Part shown: positions 55,230 through 64,000 of the stretch, piece by piece
Numbering within the stretch: position 1 is the stretch's first letter
How the letters are laid out: every line of letters begins with the position of its first letter
Assembly: GCA_017163975.1 (NCBI GenBank)
Contig: JAFFSR010000362.1
Coordinates: forward strand, 1,506,501-1,570,500
Source of the DNA: Anastatus disparis
Lineage: Eukaryota; Arthropoda; Insecta; Hymenoptera; Eupelmidae
Direction: 5' to 3'
DNA: 64,000 nt
Made by a program: the position numbers and the translations under genes
Notes under the pieces: generated by a model
Told to the model about the DNA's origin: nothing
Database searches by the model: none
The model's input: only the letters and a program-made list of their open reading frames with translations

Positions 55230-57430
55230 GAATAAGGGTGAGTACTGACAAAATATCTTATAATAAGAAAGATTTGTAACGTCTGAATAAAAGTTATTAA
55301 TTTTAATATTTTAATTCACCCGTACGTTGCAGTTCTCGTTGCGTCGAGCGGTTACGCAAGCAAGAAGGTTTTCGCGTGGCAGAGGCTATAGGAGATAGAG
55401 TAAGGTTATTTGCAGGCTCGAGAGCCCTTTTTAGAAATTAAGGAAAGAAAACAATACAAATAATTATTTTAATTATTACCTTAATTTATTTGTTGGTTTG
55501 GTTCGCAATGGCCCTTTTCCTTGGTACAATATTAAGTAATATAATAATCACTTTTAAATTGAATATAAAATATAAAATCGATAAATAATATAATAATCAC
55601 CTTAAAATATAAAATCGATAAATAATATAATAATTACTTTAAAATAGAATACAAAAGATTACACTGAGTTGAACTTATAAAAATTCTGTTGCCTTTTATG
55701 GCTTTTGAAGATAGAACTGGCCTGTACTAGGTGCAACGAACGACTGTGGTAGAATAACATGCATTATGATTAGTTCAGAGGTTTTTATATTTTTCGGGAA
55801 AACCGAAAATCATGATGGAAAAAACCTCTGAACTCTTGGCGACTTATTTTCTAGTAGAGGTCACCGTTCATTGTTTTCATCTAATTAAGAAAAAGGTAAC
55901 GCTTTTTCATTATAATTAGAACTTTGCTCCAAATCACTTTCAACAAATTTTTTATTAAATTGTTGCAAAATTTTCTGAATTCTTTAGACGTTTTTTTTTC
56001 ACGATATTGTTTGCAACGTCTTTTGTTCATTGTAAAATTTATAAAATTTTCGGAGTCACTAAGCTGTGTAAGCAGTAACTACGCGTATGTAAAAAGTAGG
56101 GTTAGAAAGGCGATGTTGCTCAAGTTCACCAGAGCCAGCTGATCAAATGCTCTCTCTTTCTTCCTCCCTGTCTCTTTCTTTCTTTCTCTGTCTTATTTTC
56201 TTCCGCGAGCAGAATTTAACATACGAAATTCTATTTTAAACAATATAAATGAATATACGTATTTTAGTATTTTAACTTTTTTTTATTCTAAGTTTAAATA
56301 TTATTGCTCAATCAGGCAATAATATTTTTTCAAAAACATCGTTTTATGTTAAGGGTGAACATTCTAGTTGTTTATATTAGCCAAGTTCTACTTAGATTCT
56401 AGTTAGGGCTTTTAGCTAATGAATCTAACTAAATTTTAATATCTCAAGTAGATCAATCGGTTAATTTTCTATCAGGGTAAGATACAATTTATTTCTTAAA
56501 ATTTCTTATTAATTAATTTCTTTTACCGATGTCCCGTCGGAATCTAACGATTTCGTCCCTCTTTTTTAAAAGGATTTTGGTAAAGAAATCTAGTGAATAT
56601 CTTAATTAATTATCTTTTACAAATCCTTGCATTGTACATAATTATTGTTGACCGTTTCAAATGTATTTATATTCGTAATTATAAATAGTCATTTTAATAA
56701 ATATTAATATTTAAAAAAGAAAAATACATTATTTTTTGTTAACATCATTATTATTATAATAGTATTAAAAAAAATAGATAAATTTTATTTTTAAAATAAA
56801 TTATTTTTTATTAATATATTTAATTGTATTAATAAAATAATTAATCTTTATTTTCTGATTATTAAATTTTAGTATTGCTTAAACAAACTTTTTTAACATA
56901 TTCATTAAATTAAAAATAATTATAAATTATATAATAATAACATTTATTTATTCTATTTTTATAACCTCAAAGAATTCGTAATTGTCAACAAGATGGTTTT
57001 CTATTGAGAATCATATCCGCTTTACTATTAATTTTCTTAGGTCCGCGCTTTCAAAATATTTGATTATGTTGATCAGACAAAAGCAGGAAAACCATATCAG
57101 ATTATAGTATGTCGATCTATTAATTATTATTATTCAGGTTCGCCATACTAGAAACACATCGGATTCAGATCAATTTCTCCGAGATAGAAGAATAATAAGT
57201 AATTCTTATAAGAATCCTAATAAATAAATGGGAAACACGAAATATTTCTTCACGGGAAGGTTTGAAAAAAAAATTTTGTTACACAAAGCTAGTAATCTAA
57301 AACCTTTTCTAATTCAAATTTTAAAATAAGGAGACAAATATTAATATAATATGTAAATAGAATTATTTTATTTTAGAAACTACTTTAGTATTCTATGTTA
57401 CCATCAAGAAGATTTTAATATCACTGTTTA
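55230..57430. other. AT-rich DNA with one hairpin, no gene recognised
   Basis: Contains a 14-bp inverted repeat GTTCAGAGGTTTTT/AAAAACCTCTGAAC (55773-55786 with 55820-55833), a GC-richer patch at about 55320-55430, and CT-rich DNA at about 56145-56205. No coding resemblance was seen. Lost middle exons of the gene with ends at 51.1 and 57.4 kb would be expected here, but I find none. Confidence 0.5.
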
Positions 57431-57435
57431 GTCGC

Positions 57436-57850
57436 ACAATTATTTTGAAACTTCTCTCGGTAAAAATATTTCTGACGGTATTGGTACTAGTGCTAAACAA
57501 ATTGCAAGAAGAGCGTCATTGTAAGGCAAGTTCATAATGACTACTGAACAATTATATGACTATCTTAACAGTGAAGACTCTAATGTCAAGTCTAAAAATA
57601 CAATATAATCTTTCAATGAAAGTATGGTGGTAAAATATACCATGATTACAAAATTTTATTTTTCATGTACTTCTATGTCTCAGATGCTGAAGTAACTACT
57701 CGAGGCACAAATCTTAAAAAAAGGTTCAAATCAGCAGACACAATTGGGGATACAAGAAAGTATCACTTTTTTCAATCGCTGGATAAGAACACAATCAAAG
57801 CAAAATATTTTTCTCTGGACATTGAATCAAAAATTGTTCAATTGACATAG
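57436..57850 (+). pseudogene. C-terminal part of the ATSHGK/DGIGG transposase-like family
   Basis: Reads FETSLGKNISDGIGTSAKQI then ARRASL before a TAA where the family has Gln (a CAA to TAA change would explain it). It continues GKFIMTTEQLYDYLNSEDSN, a frameshift, then FMYFYVSDAEVTTRGTNLKK, RFKSADTIGDTRKYHFF and a stop at 57848. The family motif FFATSHGK-CDGIGGT-KR, followed by a YVS--EV-----L--RF--A-TI--T--YHFF tail, is clearly followed. The upstream FSDG--QYKN block is absent. Same strand as the N-terminal fragment at 51095-51766. Confidence 0.65.
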
Positions 57851-58059
57851 ATACATAAAATGTAATTTATAACAAAAAATATTTTTCTAAAAACAATATC
57901 CATCCATTAAAGTATTCTCAAATTCATAAAAGATAAGTTACGTGCCTGATGTTCATAATTTTACCAAATCTTAAATTATAGCGAAATCGTTTCCGCGCTT
58001 TATTCAATACTACCAGGGTTGCGAAAAAAGTAATTAAAAATTATTTGAATCACGAATCA

Positions 58060-58430
58060 TTTTTGAATTTGTAATTAAAGTTTTATTTAATTAACAATTC
58101 CTTTTAAATTAATAATTAAAAATATTTTAATTAACAAATCAAAGTCTAATCGTGAATTGAAAAGGCTTTAATTAAAAAATCAAAAGGAATTCTCAATTAA
58201 ATAAATTTCAATTAAGAAATCAAAATGTAATCGTGAATTGAAAGGGCTTTAATTACAAAATCAAAAGGAATTCTTAATTAAATAAATTTCAATTAAGAAA
58301 TCAAAATTTAATCGTGAATTGAAAGGGCTTTAATTCCAAAATCAAAAGGAATCCTTAATTAAATAAATTTCAATTAAGAAATCAAAATGTAATCGTGAAT
58401 TGAAAGAGCGTCAGTTATGATTATGATTTG
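58060..58430. repeat. 81-bp tandem repeat, about four copies
   Basis: CGTGAATTGAAA recurs at 58151, 58232, 58313 and 58394, exactly 81 bp apart. Each unit contains AATTAAATAAATTTCAATTA and CTTTAATTNNAAAATCAAAA. It is non-coding. Confidence 0.9.
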
Positions 58431-58489
58431 TGAATTCGAGGGCTTTAATTAAAAATTCCACAATTCCTTTTTAATTAAACGTACTAAGG

Positions 58490-58609
58490 AATTTGTATCA
58501 TATATATGTATATAGAAAAACATATGTGGACGCGCACATACATACGCACCTAGGCTCATATATATGCAACATTTCATGTCGACCCACACGCACACATACA
58601 GACAAGTTG

Positions 58610-58701
<92 letters not shown>

Positions 58702-59123
58702 GGTCCGTTTCATGTCAACTTGCACCCGTTGACCCGTATATATTTTGGTTTATATATATGTATATATATATACATACATACATACATACATGGGATATTT
58801 CATGTCGGTTAGCACGTACTCATAAGTACAGGTTTTCTTTATATGTGGTACATTTCATGACAACACGCACACACCCATTCGTGTACCCTTAGATTTACAT
58901 ATATGGGACATTTCATGTCGATTCGCATGCATGCACACGCACGTTAATAAACATAGGATTTTTCACGTCTATTCGAAAGCACACACACAGGTTTATATAT
59001 ATGGGACATTTCATGTCTATTCGCATGCATGCACACAGACTTTAATAAACATGGGACTTTTCACGTCAATTGGAACGCACGCACTTACAGGTTTAGATAT
59101 ATGGGACATTTCATGCCAATGCG

Positions 59124-59163
<40 letters not shown>

Positions 59164-59520
59164 ATTATATATGGGACATTTCATGTCAACTCGTACATAC
59201 TCATAATGACAGGCTTTTTTATATATGTGGGACATTTTATGACAACACGCACACACCCATCCTAGTAACCTTAGGTTTTATATATATATATATATATGGG
59301 ACATTTCATGTCGATTCGCATGCATGCACACGCACGTTAATATATATAGGATTTTTCACGTCAATTCGAACGCACACACACAGGTTTACATATATATGGG
59401 ACATTTCATGTCAATTCGCATGCATGCACACAAACTTTAATAAATATTGGATTTTTCACGTCAATTGGAACGTACGCACATATAGGTATATATATATGAG
59501 ATATTTCATGTCGTTTACAG

Positions 59521-59567
<47 letters not shown>

Positions 59568-60085
59568 GACAGTACATGTCGTTGCGCATGCATGCACACA
59601 CACGTTAATATACATGGGATTTTTAATGTCAATTCAAACGCATACAAACACACAGGTTTATATATATTGGACATTTCATGTCGATTCGCATGCATGCACA
59701 CGTACGTTAATATACATGGGATTTTCCATGTCAATTCGAACGCACGCACACACACACAGGTTTATACATATGGTACATTTCATATCGATTTGCATGCATG
59801 CACACACGTTAATATACATAGGATTTTTCACGTCAATTATTACCCACGCCTATACAGGTTTATATATATGGGACATTTCATGACAACTCTAACACACCTA
59901 TCCAAGCGCCCTTAGGTTCACATATATGGGACGTATCATGTCAACACGCACGCACCGGTTTTCATATATTTGACATATCTTGTCAACTCGAACACGCAAA
60001 CACATCTAAACATGTATTTGAAATTTGTATTTATATATATGGGACCGTTTCTGTCAATTCGCATGTACGCACACACATGGGCTTA

Positions 60086-60175
<90 letters not shown>

Positions 60176-60317
60176 TATGTGTGTATATCTGTGTACACAT
60201 ATACATGGGATATTTAATGTTAATTCACACGCGCACATACACACAGGTTTATATACACAGGACGTTTCATGTCAATTTACATGCATGACACACGTACTTG
60301 AGTTTGTATATATTTTT

Positions 60318-60355
<38 letters not shown>

Positions 60356-60468
60356 GGCTGTTCCTGTCAAGGCGCATGCACGCACACACATGGGCTTATG
60401 AATATATGTATATACATATACATGGGATATTTTATGTCAATTCACATGCAGCACACACACACACACAC

Positions 60469-60530
<62 letters not shown>
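58490..60530. repeat. Complex TA/CA-rich minisatellite, 2 kb
   Basis: Long (TA)n runs (58615-58697, 59526-59566, 60092-60167, 60322-60352, 60472-60528) and (CA)n runs punctuate units built from TATATGGGACATTTCATGTC, TCGCATGCATGCACAC, GTTAATATACATGGGATTTT and CACGTCAATTCGAACGCACA. Many unit starts are 90-100 bp apart (58914, 59005, 59103; 59298, 59398). The unit is not a multiple of a clear codon pattern, and frames through it (repeats of GHFMSTRTHTHT) are repeat artefacts. Confidence 0.85.
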
Positions 60531-60531
<1 letters not shown>

Positions 60532-60539
60532 TGCCACCA

Positions 60540-62595
60540 GATTTTTTTTTAAACAAGTGAGCAGTTTTTAATCAGTTACACAAACAGGTTATTTTTTCTA
60601 TGTTACTTAAAATAAAAAAAATTCTAATTTAGGAAAAATTGCTAATATTAATACTGATAAAAATCTTAAAGATTTTTAAGGAATGGTTTTACTTTTTGAT
60701 GGATAATTTGATTATATGATTTTATTTTCAAAAAAGTTTTTCCCATAATAGTTATCTGTAATAAAAAAATTCTTTTACAATGTTAATTACTTTTTCCTGA
60801 CATTCGTTTTGAAAGTTTGTGCTTAGACATTTTAAAATTTGGTTGTGACACTGATGATGCTGCTATAAATTATTTTGGATGTGTTATAATTAGTGTGCTG
60901 CCTCAATTTTCAACTGAAGGATTATAAATTAAGGATATTTTGGATTGAATTGCGGAAATAAAATAAATGATTAAAGAATTACAATCAACAAATCAATAAA
61001 TTCAATTATTAATAGTTAAAAAAAAATGTTACTATGTCAGTGAGTTTTTTCAACAGGGTTATACATAAATTAAATTAATTAAAATTAATATTTTCAATCA
61101 ATCATATACCTATTTTTTTATTAAAAAGATATATTTTTACAAAATATGTAACAGTAAAAGAGTAGTTCACAGAAAAAAATTGTACTTCGTTAAAAAATTT
61201 TATAAATTATAAAAACACAAGTTTTTTAAACTTCATAAAATAATGAATAGCGTACTATACATATTGTTCTTGTAGCAAAAATTCTACATGTAAAAAATGT
61301 AATAAGATTAAAATACAAATAACGATTAATTAAACGTATTTATAAATTATAACATAAATTTAGCAAATGAAATAAAATTTTAGGAAATCCTATTCTAATC
61401 TCTGCTGCACTGTAACAATAGTCTCATTCTAATATGAAAAATTGAAAAAAATTATAAAACTTATTCTTTTTTATAACTTTGGCATGAAAATTGCATAAAA
61501 TAAGCGACAAAATGTTTTTTATTTGAAAAATAGACTTTTCAAATTTTTGGAAATTATATCATACAAATTTTCCTGGATATTTTCCGACTTCACCCCCTTT
61601 AAATTAATGTTTAGTGACAAAATATATAAAAAAAATTTTTGGAACCGTGGACTTTAATGTTACTATAGCAATCTCCCTTATTTTCCGACCTGATTTTTTC
61701 ATGTGAGCACCGTTGCGCGGTACTTTCTGAATAAGCGGTTCAATTATTCGTGAAAAATTAAAGGAAGACCGCAACCAGCCTAAACCATTCTTTTTTTATC
61801 AACAATTGGTGGATTAAAGAATAATTTTAGCTAATTAAAATGTAAAAATTCTTAATTATATTGGTCACCAATGATTAGTGCAATAAAATAAAAAAAATCA
61901 TTAAAAATGGCAAAATGAGTTTTTTTTATATTTATGATGTTTTTACAGAGAAATGGTGCAATGTACGGCAAAATTGATAAGAATATTTTCGACTTAATAT
62001 TTGATGAAAAACACGAAAAATTATGTTTTTCTGCGAAGAATTAACAACCAGAAAATTTCCTTTAGAGATTTTCCTAACTATTTTCCAGCTATCCACCCTC
62101 GAAATTCGTGTTCAAGGCACCAAAATACATAGGAAAAACTTTGGTGGAGCCGTGGATCTCCATCGGCTACGGAAATTCTCCTAGCTACCTATATTAGTTA
62201 TAAATGTCCTCCGTATTCAGGTGAAATACCCCGGTGAACATGTACATTAAGGTTTGGAAAGATTCTGATGTAAAAGAACCTTTCTAATTTTTTGCGGTTT
62301 TTGGTACCAGTCCATAATACAACTTTGTGAACTCTTATGAAAAAAATTGTCATGATTTTCGTTGATACCTTCTGAACTTTTTTGATTCATTAAGTTTTAC
62401 TAAAGAATAGTAACCTTAATTTTATCGTATTCACAATTAATGAACAATTAAGATCGCTTTAGAATTGAACAGCACTGTAAAGTTTTCAGGAGAATCCTTC
62501 TAGATTGTATTTTAAAAAATTCTTCAGAAATATTTTTCACGTTTTATCATCGTATGAATATATTTATTAAATTATTGGTAAATAAATGATTATAA
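60540..62595. other. AT-rich DNA, no gene recognised
   Basis: Long A/T tracts, many stops in all frames and no family-like peptide. Part of 61.5-62.2 kb is less AT-rich and may be an old element, but no ends were found. Confidence 0.5.
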
Positions 62596-62610
62596 ATCTA
62601 TGAGATCATT

Positions 62611-62813
62611 TTTTTTTTTTTTTTTAACGTCGCTATATTTATGCTATGCTATTATTGCTATGCTAATCAGCGACGGAGCTCATAAGTGTGTTTGTGAACA
62701 AAGCACATGTAACGTACAGTGGTGCTTGTATCAATCGGCCGAGAGCGGGATTCGAACTCGGAACCTCGAGATTACGAATCCAACGCTCTACCGAATGAGC
62801 CACAGACCGACTC
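62611..62813 (-). mobile_element. tRNA-derived SINE with target duplication
   Basis: On the minus strand, a tRNA-like head (GTGGCTCATTCGGTAGAGCG A-box region near 62800-62781; GTTCGAATCCC B-box near 62757-62747; anticodon-like TTCGTAA) is followed by a tRNA-unrelated body of about 110 bp and a T/A tail seen as 15 or more T at 62611-62625. CTATGAGATCATT (62598-62610) and CTATGGGATCATT (62814-62826) are a 13-bp target duplication with one mismatch. Transcription would be by Pol III, and mobilisation by a LINE such as a CR1/jockey type. Short acceptor-stem similarity only, so the parent tRNA is not identified. Confidence 0.8.
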
Positions 62814-62962
62814 CTATGGGATCATTTAAGAATACGGATGAATCTTTATATTTTCTGTATATTGATTGAAAGGTTAATGAAACTTCACGAACTCTGTGGA
62901 AGTAAATCGAGATGAATTATTACAATCTTGTAAAGAGTTTAATAGCTATTAAAGATCCTTAA

Positions 62963-63343
62963 GAGGAGGTCGAGTATATATGTCCTATTGTAATCAAAAA
63001 ATTGATTTTTTTACAAAAACTAATAATTTTAGCAAAAAATAAAGAGAAAGCCCCATCTTGTATCATAAAAAGCAATATTTTCTTTGATTAGGAAAAAATT
63101 TTTTTATCGATTCCTTTTGAAAAAAACCTTGAAAAACATAAAATATTGAGGTTTGGATGGACAATTCAGTTTTTCAAAGTTTTCTTTGAAACGAAGCGAT
63201 AAAAATAATTTTTTCTCATAAGAGAAAATATTGCTTTTTAGTATACGAGATGGGGCTTTCTTCTTATTTTTTGCTACAATCATAAGGTTTTGCAGAAAAT
63301 TGAATTTTTTTATTATAAAAGGATAGAGATGTACGACCTGCTA
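62963..63343. mobile_element. TTAA-flanked palindromic MITE (381 bp)
   Basis: Inverted ends around AGGTCGAGTATATATGTCCT (left) and AGGATAGAGATGTACGACCT (right). Arms include AAAGCCCCATCTTGTATCAT against its near inverse near 63240-63262. TTAA lies at 62959-62962 and 63344-63347. It is non-coding. Confidence 0.65.
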
Positions 63344-63682
63344 TTAATAAAATATCGTGAAAATTATTTATGATTCTCAGTAACGATCTTGAAGTTATAA
63401 AAAAATATACATATTATTAAATTTTTTTAACTCTTGAAATAGTTAAGCATACCATGGAATTGTTTGATAGTGGAAATAAAGCCATTTTACACGACTAAGC
63501 TATAAATTTTTTTTGTGAATAAATACAATAAATCGCACTAATTTATTAATACTAGGCAATTTTTCAGTTTATTAATAAGTTAATTTAATTAATACTATGG
63601 TATGCCCTTCAAAAATCACTATTCAATATATTAGAAATTCATAAAGAATCTGAAGAAGTCATAATCATATTTTTTGATATAT

Positions 63683-64000
63683 GGGGATATCCACAAAACT
63701 TTTAATTGTCTAGTAACAGGTCATATTACAGCTGTTACTGGGTTACCGCATGATGCACATTGTTTAAACTAGGTTCAAATCTTTTGTGCTATCCTGTAAC
63801 TCTATTTCTGATGTATTTTGTAAATGTTTAACAAACGGCGCAGTAGATATTTCTATGAAACATTCATTTTTACACATAAAAAATTACCGTAATTTATCTT
63901 ATGTGTAAATTTACTTTTTATAGAATTATCTGCTGCGCCGTTTGTGGCACATTTACAAAATGCATCAGAAATAGAGTTACAGGATAGCACAAAAGATTAT
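63683..64000. mobile_element. Palindromic MITE, family A, copy 2 (cut by window end)
   Basis: Starts GGGGATATCCACAAAACTTT, then GCTGTTACTGGGTTACCGCA and ACTAGGTTCAAATCTTTTGT, matching 22913-23332 in order. The inverted arm (GCGCCGTTTGTGGCACATTT) runs to the window end. The paired positions around GCGCAGTAGATATTTCTAT differ from copy 1 but still pair within this copy. Confidence 0.7.

Noticed and set aside
58493..60552. Many open frames with YIYIYI and HTHTHT runs
   Set aside because: Direct translations of TA and CA microsatellites inside the minisatellite; starts and stops fall at random in the repeat.
1..64000. CRISPR arrays or bacterial-style operons
   Set aside because: Introns, retroelements, SINE and microsatellites show eukaryotic DNA; the tandem repeats lack spacer structure.

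Overview
This is AT-rich, intron-bearing eukaryotic DNA, almost certainly arthropod and probably insect. It holds no bacterial-type genes or operons. Every recognisable protein belongs to a transposon family common in insect, aphid, ant or Hydra genomes. I see no ordinary single-copy host gene. The order is not determinable, and most coding remnants are broken.

Left third (1-22.6 kb). After a decayed P-element/THAP9-like transposase (1-720) and a repeat that looks like folded RNA (0.88-1.56 kb), there is what I read as one CACTA/CMC-type transposon about 20.7 kb long (1913-22625). Its ends are CACTG/CACGG plus A8GTT, flanked by TA. On the minus strand it carries two multi-exon genes: a SAM-domain accessory protein (22.3-19.6 kb) and a CACTA-like transposase (19.5-3.6 kb). 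The transposase gene is split by a 10.6-kb element at an (A)TTAA target (4813-15393). That element's inverted ends extend into the coding region, so most of a candidate DDE gene is present twice, head to head. A CR1-like retrotransposon with both ORFs open (9240-14717) sits in its right arm. The transposase's first intron holds a 3.3-kb foldback element (16054-19336), itself carrying a small TTAA element.

Middle (22.6-44.2 kb). This part has palindromic MITEs, two GC-rich hairpin islands, a 200-nt stretch of consecutive hairpins (26119-26322), a tRNA-like sequence, a decayed Helitron (28.2-31.65 kb), a Penelope-like element in a 5'-inverted arrangement (33.9-36.1 kb), a second copy of the folded-RNA repeat (36.66-37.2 kb), a Tc1/mariner-type palindrome, and a Mutator-like transposase-exonuclease pseudogene (41.0-42.7 kb).

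Right third (44.2-64 kb). A long, somewhat less AT-rich stretch without recognised genes (44.2-50.9 kb) is followed by the two ends of one more transposase-like gene (51.1-51.8 and 57.4-57.85 kb), a second Mutator-like fragment, 81-bp tandem repeats, a 2-kb TA/CA-rich minisatellite, a tRNA-derived SINE with target duplication, and further MITEs.

The most unusual signal is a set of three foldback elements (16054-19336, 32038-32762, 40236-40820). They share CCCYAGYGG ends and 2-bp target duplications. Their interiors are unrelated in detail but all built on a 10-bp period around AACTG/CAGTT, close to one helical turn.
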